Assembly: GCA_937885735.1 (NCBI GenBank)
Contig: CALABN010000147.1
Location: 1-5,687 of the forward strand
DNA: 5,687 nt
From: an uncultured Bacteroidota bacterium
GTDB taxonomy: Bacteria > Bacteroidota > Bacteroidia > Bacteroidales > SZUA-534
Direction: 5' to 3'
The notes below the pieces were generated by a model that saw only the letters and a program-made list of their open reading frames with translations, had not been told where the DNA came from and did no database searches. The stretch's first letter is position 1. Each line of letters opens with the position of its first letter. Positions 1-5,687 of this stretch are shown piece by piece. The position numbers and the translations under genes were made by a program.

Positions 1-322
1 CTATCCTCGTAATTTCAGAAACTTTCGACTCGAAGCGGATACGGTATCCGACGGTCTCTCCGACCTGCTCTCCGAGGAGATATGCCATCCTCTCCGCTAT
101 CTGTCTTGCGGCAATCCTGCGCGGTTCCAGCATGAGCACCTTCCCTTCGGTCTTAAGTCCGTTCAGTATGGTGATGGGGAGCAGTGTCGACTTTCCTGCT
201 CCGGGCGGGGCGGTGATGACGAGGAACGGGTTCTCGCGCAGGCTCCTGTTCACTTCGTCCACGATGGCCGCCGCCGGGAGCCTTTCCGGAGTGCATTCTT
301 CTTTGCGTATTATTTCTTTCAT
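1..322 (-). CDS. hrpB: ATP-dependent helicase HrpB, N-terminal part (runs off the left edge)
   Basis: This is the first 107 residues of a DEAH-box RNA-helicase-like protein. Seen in the sequence, numbered from the ATG at 322: a Walker A motif APPGAGKST at residues 38-46, then motif Ia as MLEPRRIAAR around residues 64-73, followed by AERM, LLGEQVGETVGYRIRFES and the start of a TRI motif. The EPRR-IAAR and GETVGYR-RFES blocks are typical of HrpB and separate it from HrpA. HrpB proteins are usually about 800 residues, so most of the gene lies outside the window. The frame has no stop down to base 2. An in-frame ATG at 343 would add seven residues (MSILACG), but a -7-like element at 331-338 sits between the two ATGs and favours 322. 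The cellular role of HrpB is poorly defined; RNA unwinding is the family expectation. Its codon use matches the 5' part of sufB, not the 3' part. Confidence 0.88.
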   Translation of the reverse strand, partial: MKEIIRKEECTPERLPAAAIVDEVNRSLRENPFLVITAPPGAGKSTLLPITILNGLKTEGKVLMLEPRRIAARQIAERMAYLLGEQVGETVGYRIRFESKVSEITRI

Positions 323-330
323 TCCACAGG

Positions 331-338
331 CTAAGATA
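331..338 (-). promoter_or_regulatory. Possible -7 element of the hrpB promoter
   Basis: Read on the minus strand this is TATCTTAG, one mismatch from the Bacteroidetes -7 consensus TAnnTTTG. It ends nine bases before the ATG at 322, so transcription would begin almost at the start codon. I see no convincing -33 TTTG at the right distance, so this is a weak call. Confidence 0.28.
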
Positions 339-361
339 GACATTTTATCCTCAAAAACCTT

Positions 362-369
362 TATCTTTG
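362..369 (+). promoter_or_regulatory. Probable -7 element of the sufB promoter (TAnnTTTG)
   Basis: TATCTTTG matches the Bacteroidetes sigma-ABfr -7 consensus TAnnTTTG exactly. It ends six bases before the sufB ATG at 376, so the predicted transcript would have almost no 5' leader. No clear -33 TTTG is found 19-21 bases upstream. The divergent hrpB start at 322 or 343 leaves only a short shared promoter region. Confidence 0.5.
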
Positions 370-375
370 TATTTC

Positions 376-1824
376 ATGGATGCAAAGGAAGAGAAGAAAC
401 TGCTCAAGGATATCACGGAGCAGGAATACAAGGAAGGATTCGTCACGGACGTCGAGCAGGAATATGTCCCGAAAGGTCTGAACGAAGACATCATCCGTAC
501 CATCTCCGCTCTGAAGGAAGAGCCGGAGTGGCTTCTCGAATTCCGTCTGGACGCTTTCCGCAAATGGCAGGCGATGGAGCAGCCGGAGTGGGGGCATCTG
601 GATCTTCCGAAGATTGACTATCAGGACATTATATACTACGCCGCTCCGAAGAAGGACTCCGAGAGGCCGAAAGAGATTGACCCTGCTCTCGCCGAGACTT
701 TCGAGAAGCTCGGCATTCCTCTCCATGAGAGGGAAGTGCTGGCCGGAGTGGTTGCGGTCGATGCCGTCTTCGATTCAGTGTCCGTGAAGACTACGTTCCG
801 CGAGACGCTTGCCGAGAAGGGCATCATCTTCTGCTCGTTCTCCGAGGCCGTGAAGGAGCATCCTGACCTCGTCCGCAAGTACCTGGCTTCCGTTGTCCCC
901 GCCGGGGACAATTATTTCGCTGCGCTCAATTCCGCCGTCTTCTCCGACGGCTCGTTCTGCTATATCCCCAAGGGGGTGCGCTGCCCCATGGAGCTCAGCA
1001 CCTACTTCCGCATCAACGCCGCAAAGACTGGCCAGTTTGAACGCACACTCATTGTCTGCGACGACGACAGCTACGTCAGCTATCTTGAAGGATGCACTGC
1101 GCCACGACGCGATGAGAGCCAACTGCACGCCGCCATTGTGGAGATTGTGGTGATGAACAATGCCGAGGTTAAATATTCAACCGTGCAGAACTGGTATCCA
1201 GGCGACAAGGACGGCAAAGGCGGCATCTACAACTTTGTAACCAAACGCGGACTTTGCAAGGGAGTAAACTCGAAACTGTCGTGGAGCCAGGTTGAGACAG
1301 GCTCTGCCATAACGTGGAAATATCCAAGCACAGTGCTGTTAGGCGACGGCTCTACATCGGAATTCTATTCGGTGGCCGTCACCAACAACTTCCAGCAGGC
1401 CGATACTGGCTCAAAGATGATACACATTGGCAAGAACACCAGCAGCCGAATAGTGTCGAAAGGCATATCGGCAGGACGAAGCCAGAACAGTTACCGCGGA
1501 CTTGTCAAGATATCGGCAAATGCCGACGGCGCGCGCAACTTCTCGCAGTGCGATTCATTGCTTTTAGGCGACAAGTGCGGTGCCCACACATTCCCGTACG
1601 TGGAGTGCAACAACAACACCGCTGTGCTTGAACACGAAGCCACCACGTCAAAGATTGGCGAGGACCAGATTTTCTACTGCAACCAGCGCGGAATATCAAC
1701 CGAGGATGCAGTCGGATTGATAGTCAACGGCTACGCCAAGGAGGTGCTGAACACCCTGCCAATGGAATTTGCTGTTGAGGCGCAAAAACTGCTTCAGGTA
1801 AGCCTTGAAGGAAGCATCGGATAA
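376..1824 (+). CDS. sufB: Fe-S cluster assembly scaffold protein SufB
   Basis: SufB is the scaffold subunit of the SufBC2D complex, which builds Fe-S clusters in the cytoplasm from persulfide sulfur. The ATG at 376 gives 482 residues, close to the roughly 495 of E. coli SufB; an upstream in-frame TTG at 367 overlaps the promoter element and is less likely. The SufBD beta-helix core fills the C-terminal two thirds. Residues important in E. coli SufB are present by alignment from memory: R212 and N214 (R226, N228), C240 in the EGC motif (C254), Q271 and W273 (Q285, W287), C392 in QCDS (C405), and E419-H420-E421 (E432-H433-E434). A second cysteine sits in [11 protein letters not shown] at 401. 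The C-terminus [20 protein letters not shown] is typical. The oddity is codon use, which changes abruptly at about 990-1095 although the frame is unbroken (see findings). The next gene follows after 98 bp of AT-rich filler. Confidence 0.97.
   Translation: MDAKEEKKLLKDITEQEYKEGFVTDVEQEYVPKGLNEDIIRTISALKEEPEWLLEFRLDAFRKWQAMEQPEWGHLDLPKIDYQDIIYYAAPKKDSERPKEIDPALAETFEKLGIPLHEREVLAGVVAVDAVFDSVSVKTTFRETLAEKGIIFCSFSEAVKEHPDLVRKYLASVVPAGDNYFAALNSAVFSDGSFCYIPKGVRCPMELSTYFRINAAKTGQFERTLIVCDDDSYVSYLEGCTAPRRDESQLHAAIVEIVVMNNAEVKYSTVQNWYPGDKDGKGGIYNFVTKRGLCKGVNSKLSWSQVETGSAITWKYPSTVLLGDGSTSEFYSVAVTNNFQQADTGSKMIHIGKNTSSRIVSKGISAGRSQNSYRGLVKISANADGARNFSQCDSLLLGDKCGAHTFPYVECNNNTAVLEHEATTSKIGEDQIFYCNQRGISTEDAVGLIVNGYAKEVLNTLPMEFAVEAQKLLQVSLEGSIG
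990..1095. other. Compositional breakpoint inside sufB (chimera or recombination junction)
   Basis: Codon choice changes within this interval. In sufB before about 990, serine is TCC in 7 of 10 codons, proline is never CCA (0 of 12), phenylalanine is always TTC, and isoleucine is ATA once in 13. From AGC at about 996 to the end, TCC is not used at all in 27 serines, CCA is used for 4 of 5 prolines, and ATA for 7 of 15 isoleucines. hrpB shares the upstream style and the Dabb, sufC and sufD genes the downstream style. The interval encodes the conserved stretch from CPMELS to EGC. Exact placement within it is uncertain. Confidence 0.75.
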
Positions 1825-1832
1825 AGGCACAA

Positions 1833-1920
1833 AGTCAGTTAACAATTAATAATTCACAATTAAGAGGACAAAGTACTTAAAACGTATAACATAGAACGTA
1901 AAACTTAAAACATAGGACAC
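1833..1920. other. Degenerate AT-rich intergenic spacer between sufB and the Dabb gene
   Basis: The spacer is made of loosely repeated A/T-rich words: TTAACAATTAATAATTC and CACAATTAA, then variants of AAAACGTA, GAACGTAAAAC, TTAAAAC and ATAGGAC. It has no start codon in a useful frame, no stable hairpin with a T-run, and no TAnnTTTG element that I can find. Spacers of this kind are common in Bacteroidales genomes. The last A-rich bases (ACACAA) probably serve as the translation initiation region of the next gene, as Shine-Dalgarno sites are rare in this phylum. Confidence 0.45.
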
Positions 1921-1922
1921 AA

Positions 1923-2225
1923 ATGGTAAAACACGTTATTCTCTGGCAATTGAAAGCCGAATTGAGCGAAGCCGAAAAGGCAACTGTAAAAAAAGATATT
2001 AAGGAAGGCCTTGAAGGCTTGTTGGGCAAGGTTCCTGGATTGACCGAGATTAAGGTCAACATCAACGGTCTGGCATCATCAAATGCCGACGTTATGCTTG
2101 ATTCAACATTGGTTGACGAAGCCGCACTCAAAGGCTATGCCGTTCATCCTGAACACGTAAAGGTGGCAAACGAGAAGGTGCGCCCATTCACCGCTACCCG
2201 CGTCTGCCTCGACTACGAGATTTAA
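1923..2225 (+). CDS. Dabb-family (stress-responsive alpha/beta barrel) small protein
   Basis: The product has 100 residues. It opens with MVKHVILWQLK, the classic first beta strand of the Dabb (dimeric alpha-beta barrel, Pfam Stress-responsive A/B barrel) fold. The rest fits one Dabb domain: a charged helix (LSEAEKATVKKDIKEGLEGL), PGLTEIKVNIN as the second strand, DVMLDSTLVDEAALKGYAVHPEH with the conserved Y-x-x-HP-H helix, and a last strand ending in VCLDYEI. There is no signal peptide or membrane segment, so it should be cytoplasmic and dimeric. Members have varied roles and most have no known substrate, so the function here is unknown. It lies between sufB and sufC on the same strand, 98 bp after sufB and 61 bp before sufC, and is probably cotranscribed. 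An accessory role in Fe-S assembly or stress response is only an inference from position. Confidence 0.85.
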   Translation: MVKHVILWQLKAELSEAEKATVKKDIKEGLEGLLGKVPGLTEIKVNINGLASSNADVMLDSTLVDEAALKGYAVHPEHVKVANEKVRPFTATRVCLDYEI

Positions 2226-2286
2226 TTGCAAATTACATCGGGGGCGATTACGATTCAACAAATCAACAATTCAACGCATCAACATT

Positions 2287-3042
2287 ATGCTCGACATAAA
2301 AGACTTAAAGGCATCTATCGACGGCAAGCCGATTCTTAAGGGCGTGAACCTTCACATCAACGCTGGCGAAGTGCACGCCATAATGGGACCCAACGGTTCG
2401 GGAAAAAGCACCCTGTCGTCGGTGCTTACAGGCAACAGCCGATTTACAGTTGACGGCGGCGAAGTGACCTTTATGGGTCGCAACCTGCTCGAAATGGCAC
2501 CTGAAGACCGCGCACGTTTGGGACTGTTTATGAGTTTCCAGTATCCTGTTGAGATTCCAGGCGTAAGTATGGTCAACTTTATGCGTGCCGCTGTCAACGA
2601 GAAACGCAAGTTCAACGGTCAACCCGCCTTGTCGGCGCAGGATTACCTGAAAATGATGCGCGAAAAGAGCAAGTTGGTGGAAATTGATTCCCGACTGACT
2701 TCGCGTTCCGTAAACGAGGGTTTCAGTGGCGGTGAGAAGAAGAAGAACGAGATATTCCAGATGGCAATGCTTGAGCCTCGCCTGTCTATCCTCGACGAGA
2801 CTGATTCTGGCCTCGACATTGACGCCCTTCGCATAGTGGCAAACGGCGTCAACAAACTCAAGACACCCGAGACTTCGGCCATTGTGATAACCCACTACCA
2901 GCGTCTGCTCGACTACATAGTGCCCGACGTGGTGCACGTGCTCTACAACGGACAAATTGTAAAGACTGGTGGCAAGGAGCTCGCCCTTGAACTTGAAGAC
3001 AAGGGCTACGATTGGATTAAAAGCGAGTTCGATAATAAATAG
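2287..3042 (+). CDS. sufC: Fe-S cluster assembly ATPase SufC
   Basis: SufC is the ABC-type ATPase of the SufBC2D complex; ATP-driven dimerisation of SufC remodels the SufB-SufD core. The 251 residues match the usual length (about 248). Motifs seen: Walker A GPNGSGKST at 34-42 with K40, the Q-loop region FQYPVEIPGVS with Q85, ABC signature SGGEKKKNE starting at 147, Walker B LSILDETDSGLD with D170 and catalytic E171, the D-loop after it, and switch H203 in VITHYQR. K40, E171 and H203 fall at the same numbers as in E. coli SufC. DETDSGLD with SGGEKKKNE separates SufC from transport ATPases. There are no membrane segments. The start is the only sensible ATG, preceded by an A/C-rich leader (CAACAAATCAACAATTCAAC) with no Shine-Dalgarno site. 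sufD begins three bases after the stop, so the two are tightly coupled. Confidence 0.97.
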   Translation: MLDIKDLKASIDGKPILKGVNLHINAGEVHAIMGPNGSGKSTLSSVLTGNSRFTVDGGEVTFMGRNLLEMAPEDRARLGLFMSFQYPVEIPGVSMVNFMRAAVNEKRKFNGQPALSAQDYLKMMREKSKLVEIDSRLTSRSVNEGFSGGEKKKNEIFQMAMLEPRLSILDETDSGLDIDALRIVANGVNKLKTPETSAIVITHYQRLLDYIVPDVVHVLYNGQIVKTGGKELALELEDKGYDWIKSEFDNK

Positions 3043-3045
3043 CGT

Positions 3046-4404
3046 ATGGCACAAGTCGATTCTTCTGCAATCAAGAACAAGCTGTTGGCGCTTTTCGACA
3101 AGTACCAAGCCACCATTTCCAGTGGAATGCCCGAGGTGATGAACCGTCATCGCGCCGCAGCGATTGAGCATTTCAGCGAAAGCGGAATACCAGCCAAAGG
3201 TTGCGAGCGTTACAAGTACACCGATATGATGATTGCCTACGGGCACACATACGCTTATTCGTTCAGCCCTGCCAAGGGCAAGGTGGACAAGTTGGCTATG
3301 TTCCGATGCACCGTGCCAAACCTCGACACTTATACGGTGATTGTCAACAATGGCTGGCTTGATGCCGAAAACAGCACCCTGCCTGCCAATGTCGTCATTT
3401 CCGACACGGCTTCAGGCGCACAGTCGCATCCCGACCTTTTCGACAAATATTACAACACTCTGGCAAGTGCGAAGAAGGATGGCATCCTATCACTTAACAC
3501 CGCATTCGTACGTAGTGGCATCTTTATATATATTCCTGACGGAGTGGTAGTTGACAAGCCAATGCAGATTATCAACATACTGACGGGCGAAAATCCTCTG
3601 ATGGTGAACCAGCGCAACCTGATTGTGGCAGGGCGGGGCAGTCAGTCGAAGATAGTATTCTGTGACCACACCCTGACAAACCAGCAGTTCATGCTCAACA
3701 ACCTGACAGAGGTGGCCATGCTCGACGATTCGATGCTCGACTGCTACAGCATACAAAACCTTAACGACAGTTCGTCGCAGGTATCATCACTGTTGTTCGA
3801 CCAACATGCCAACAGCCGTCTGCTCACCAACACGCTCACGCTTCATGGCGGGTTTGTGCGCAACAACATGGAGGTGCTCTTCAGCGGACAGCACGCCGAA
3901 TCGAACCTTTACGGCCTCTCGTTGCCCGACGGTCACCAGCATGTGGACAACTACACCTACATTGACCATGCCGTGCCCAACTGCACCAGTTTCGAACTCT
4001 ACAAGAACGTGCTCAACGGCAATTCCACAGGCGCGTTCAACGGCTACGTGCTTGTAAGGCCCGATGCGCAGAAGACCAACGCCATGCAGTCGAACAAGAA
4101 CATCTGCATATCGCCTTCGGCGAAAATGTTCACCAAACCGCAACTCGAAATCTATGCCGATGACGTGAAGTGCAGTCACGGAGCCACTGTTGGACAGCTC
4201 GACGAGAGGGCTCTCTTCTACATGCAGCAGCGATGCATTGGCGAAGCCGAGGCCCGAATGATGCTTATGTCGGCATTTGCCCACGAGGTTGTCCGCACCA
4301 TAGCCATACCAACCCTTGCCGACCGCTATGCCGAAATGATAGAGAACCGTCTGCGCGGCAAGCAGTCAACCTGTGGCGATTGCTTCATGCATTGCAATAA
4401 GTAG
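3046..4404 (+). CDS. sufD: Fe-S cluster assembly protein SufD
   Basis: SufD is the SufB paralogue that pairs with SufB in the SufBC2D complex and is tied to iron delivery during cluster assembly. The product has 452 residues, slightly longer than E. coli SufD (about 423). An N-terminal helical region (residues 1-60, containing GIPAKGCERYKYTD, a SufD landmark) is followed by the SufBD beta-helix core from about residue 150, and a C-terminal helical part with LDERALFYMQQRCIGEAEAR. H378 in KCSHGATVGQ corresponds to E. coli SufD H360, needed for cluster formation. The last ten residues are cysteine-rich: C443-x2-C446-x3-C450, a tail not found in E. coli SufD. The gene starts three bases after sufC, so translational coupling is likely. 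Codon use matches sufC and the 3' part of sufB. sufS does not follow. Confidence 0.96.
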   Translation: MAQVDSSAIKNKLLALFDKYQATISSGMPEVMNRHRAAAIEHFSESGIPAKGCERYKYTDMMIAYGHTYAYSFSPAKGKVDKLAMFRCTVPNLDTYTVIVNNGWLDAENSTLPANVVISDTASGAQSHPDLFDKYYNTLASAKKDGILSLNTAFVRSGIFIYIPDGVVVDKPMQIINILTGENPLMVNQRNLIVAGRGSQSKIVFCDHTLTNQQFMLNNLTEVAMLDDSMLDCYSIQNLNDSSSQVSSLLFDQHANSRLLTNTLTLHGGFVRNNMEVLFSGQHAESNLYGLSLPDGHQHVDNYTYIDHAVPNCTSFELYKNVLNGNSTGAFNGYVLVRPDAQKTNAMQSNKNICISPSAKMFTKPQLEIYADDVKCSHGATVGQLDERALFYMQQRCIGEAEARMMLMSAFAHEVVRTIAIPTLADRYAEMIENRLRGKQSTCGDCFMHCNK

Positions 4405-4486
4405 GATTTGGAATTAGTGCATTAGTGCCTGGCGCCTAGAGCCTGGTTTTTGCAAGTTGAAAGTTATGCGCTGTAGGTACGTCGTG
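4405..4486. other. Intergenic spacer after sufD with short degenerate repeats
   Basis: There is no gene here. The stretch contains near-repeats of GTGCATTAGTGCCTGG, CGCCTAGAGCCTGG and TGCAAGTTGAAAGTT. Such degenerate words are common intergenic filler in Bacteroidales. I see no start of a cysteine desulfurase or SufE gene. Confidence 0.4.
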
Positions 4487-4534
4487 TTGAGGTGACCCCA
4501 AAAAGTTGGACAAAAACTTTTGGGGTCACCTCAA
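4487..4534. mobile_element. 48-bp palindrome resembling fused IS3/IS150-type ends (possible IS remnant or terminator)
   Basis: Two 17-bp arms (4487-4503 and 4518-4534) are perfect inverted repeats: TTGAGGTGACCCCAAAA and its complement. They enclose a 14-base centre. The outer sequence TGAGGTGACCCC followed by AAAAAGTTGGACA looks like the terminal inverted repeat of IS3-family elements of the IS150 group, whose ends commonly read TG...TGACCCC-AAAAAGTTGGACA. Here left and right ends face each other with no transposase between them, as in an internally deleted or MITE-like relic. The flanks show no obvious target duplication. In RNA it would form a very stable hairpin 82 bases after the sufD stop, so it could also end transcription of the suf operon, though no T-run follows it. 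Confidence 0.5.
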
Positions 4535-4656
4535 ATTTGCGTCTCTACCGATTCAACTACCAGAAACTAAACCTCTAAACTGCTCAACCTCTCGACTTTT
4601 ACAACACCGAGGACGCCGTACGCGGTGTCACTACAAAATTTACCAAAAATTCGGCT
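4535..4656. other. Unassigned spacer between the palindrome and the IS
   Basis: No gene is supported here. The only structure seen is a weak inverted repeat, ACACCG at 4604-4609 and CGGTGT at 4623-4628, with a 13-base loop and no T-run. The sequence becomes AT-rich toward the left end of the IS. Confidence 0.35.
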
Positions 4657-4677
4657 TAATGGTCAAATTTGGTGATA
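4657..4677. repeat. Left terminal inverted repeat of the IS (21 bp)
   Basis: It begins TAATGGTCAAATTTGG and ends TGATA; its reverse complement occurs exactly once more, at 5641-5661. The match breaks at the next base on both sides, with three further matching bases inward after one mismatch. Confidence 0.8.
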
Positions 4678-4696
4678 GAAATCGTGTAATATTTTG
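4668..4696 (+). promoter_or_regulatory. Weak candidate promoter for the transposase
   Basis: TTTG at 4668-4671, inside the left terminal repeat, could be a -33 element. ATATTTTG at 4689-4696 resembles a -7 element (TAnnTTTG with two mismatches). The gap is 17 bases, shorter than the usual 19-21. A start site near 4702 would precede the ATG at 4729. Confidence 0.22.
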
Positions 4697-4728
4697 AAAT
4701 ACATATTATTGCATAATAAATTCTAGTT

Positions 4729-5662
4729 ATGCAAAAAAAAATGCTTTTTCTGTGATTCAAAAAAGATTGTAAAAGATGGTTTTAGTAATGGACAGCAACG
4801 TTACCGATGCCGCGATTGCGGTCGCCGATTCACCGATAAACACCGTGTCGACGTCAATAAAATATATGTAGAGTATTTAGAGGGGAAACAAACATTGACG
4901 CAGTTGGCGGAACGGCATCTTGTCTCAATCAGTACTATTCAACGCAAACTGAAAAAACACCGACCATTTTCATTGAAAATGATGCCGTGTGAGGTTGTTA
5001 TCTTGATGGATACTACATATTGGGGACATAATTTTGGAGTTGTGACAATTAAGGATGCACACCGAAAAAACGTACTTTGGAGAAAATTCATCTACCGTAA
5101 TGAACGGATAGCAGATTATCTGGAAGGAGTCAAATATTTGGAAGACAGTGGCTTTGAAATCAAAGGTGTGGTTTGCGATGGTTTGCGCGGTCTTATCAAG
5201 GCATTAGGTCGGTATCCTGTTCAGTACTGCCAGTTCCATCAAGTAAAGTTTGTTAGATTGAAACTAACAAAACATCCTGAAAGTGAGGCCGGTAGAGAAT
5301 TGTTGGACTTGTGCAAATTTATGTTTCGTACAGACAAGGAATCGTTCATTGGAACTTTTGATATGTGGCACGAGAAATACAATGACTACTTGAATGAACG
5401 TAGTGCACCTGACGAAAAAGGTCATACACATTATCTACATAAGCGTCTACGAAGTGCATATCTTAGTCTATACCGAAATATGAATAATTTGTGGGTTTGG
5501 TATGACCATATAGAATTAGGCATTCCGAACACTAACAACGGAATAGAGGCTTTATTTACGGACCTAAAGACTAAGCTACGTGTTCATAATGGATTGTCGA
5601 AAAAAAATAGAGAACATTTCATTGATGAATACTTTGCTTTTATCACCAAATTTGACCATTAG
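4729..5662 (+). CDS. IS256/MULE-like DDE transposase with N-terminal zinc-binding motif; start separated by an A9 frameshift
   Basis: This is the transposase of the surrounding IS. The uninterrupted frame runs from 4727 to the TAG at 5660-5662. It begins with a zinc-ribbon-like motif, CFFC then RYRCRDCGRRF (about 19 residues between the cysteine pairs), continues with a helix-turn-helix-like part (LTQLAERHLVSISTIQRKLKKH), and then a DDE domain. Likely catalytic residues, counted from the TTG codon at 4895, are D39 (MDTTYWG), D95 (VCDGLRGL) and E218 (NTNNGIEAL), with the family C-x2-H motif at C112-H115. The only nearby ATG (4729) is in another frame: ATG CAA AAA AAA ATG reaches TGA at 4753. 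One A fewer in the nine-A run would give M-Q-K-K-CFFC and about 310 residues, a normal length for this type. Slippage, a sequencing error or an inactivating mutation are all possible. A TTG start at 4895 would lose the zinc motif. Confidence 0.82.
5641..5661. repeat. Right terminal inverted repeat of the IS (21 bp)
   Basis: This is the exact reverse complement of 4657-4677. It also encodes the last residues of the transposase (TKFDH) and the first two bases of its stop codon, so coding and end-recognition functions overlap. Confidence 0.8.
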
Positions 5663-5687
5663 TGATTTTTTTCAATGAATTTATCAC

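Larger units (their letters stand above)
4657..5661 (+). mobile_element. Insertion sequence, IS256/MULE-like with zinc-binding transposase, about 1.0 kb
   Basis: The element is bounded by a perfect 21-bp inverted repeat (4657-4677 against 5641-5661) and contains a single transposase gene. It is visibly more AT-rich than sufD, which points to recent acquisition. No matching 8-9 bp target duplication is seen next to the repeats: ATTCGGCT precedes the left one and GTGATTTT follows the right one. The true ends may be offset, one flank may have been rearranged, or the target copy may have diverged. The right repeat overlaps the last codons of the transposase. Family assignment rests on the transposase. 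Confidence 0.72.

Noticed and set aside
367..375. TTG start for sufB, nine bases before the ATG
   Set aside because: The TTG overlaps the TAnnTTTG element and the ATG at 376 gives the expected SufB N-terminus (MDAKEEKK).
132..617. Plus-strand open frame of 161 codons overlapping hrpB and the start of sufB
   Set aside because: It runs antisense through the hrpB Walker A region and out of frame through sufB; the product resembles no family.
1833..1920. Repeated AT-rich words as a CRISPR array or regulatory tandem repeat
   Set aside because: The words are short, variable and unevenly spaced, with no constant repeat or spacer length.
2305..3246. Long antisense open frame (313 codons, minus strand) across sufC and the start of sufD
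   Set aside because: It lies opposite two unmistakable suf genes and crosses their junction. Its product is a low-information string rich in H, V and L with no recognisable domain, so it is a reading-frame shadow.
4604..4628. Inverted repeat ACACCG / CGGTGT as a terminator
   Set aside because: The arms are six bases, the loop is 13 bases and no T-run follows.
4506..4697. Small open frame of 63 codons between sufD and the transposase
   Set aside because: It starts inside the palindrome and ends inside the IS. It has no initiation context and its product shows no domain features.
5662..5687. GTGAT at 5662-5666 and ATCAC at 5683-5687 as an alternative IS end or hairpin
   Set aside because: Only five bases pair, and the match to the left IS end is far weaker than the perfect 21-bp repeat just inside it.

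Overview
The window looks like a piece of a Bacteroidetes (probably Bacteroidales) genome or metagenomic contig. The signs are the sufB–sufC–sufD order, a TAnnTTTG-type -7 promoter element just upstream of sufB, A-rich start regions instead of Shine-Dalgarno sites, and degenerate AT-rich intergenic filler. I cannot name a genus from sequence alone.

Layout. At the left edge, on the minus strand, is the N-terminal part of an HrpB-type DEAH-box helicase that runs off the window. Divergent from it on the plus strand is a SUF iron-sulfur cluster assembly locus: sufB, a small Dabb (stress-responsive alpha/beta barrel) protein, sufC and sufD. SufB, SufC and SufD would form the SufBC2D scaffold on which Fe-S clusters are built, with SufC supplying ATP hydrolysis. 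The residues reported as important in the E. coli proteins are present in all three. The cysteine desulfurase gene sufS, usual next to sufD in this phylum, does not follow. After sufD come a 48-bp near-perfect palindrome that looks like two IS3/IS150-type ends fused with no body, and then an AT-rich insertion sequence of about 1 kb. This IS has 21-bp perfect terminal inverted repeats and encodes an IS256/MULE-like DDE transposase with an N-terminal zinc-binding motif. Its start codon is separated from the rest of the reading frame by a run of nine A.

The most notable observation is that sufB is a mosaic. Up to about position 990 its codon choice (TCC serine, CCG proline, almost no ATA) is unlike everything from about 1095 on (no TCC, CCA proline, frequent ATA), although the protein is intact and canonical throughout. 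The switch falls in a very conserved part of the gene. That fits either a metagenomic assembly chimera between two related organisms or a real homologous recombination event. If it is a chimera, the hrpB–sufB neighbourhood and the sufCD/IS neighbourhood belong to different genomes. I found no new defence or metabolic system. The unusual content is the mosaic, the frameshifted transposase start and the body-less IS ends.
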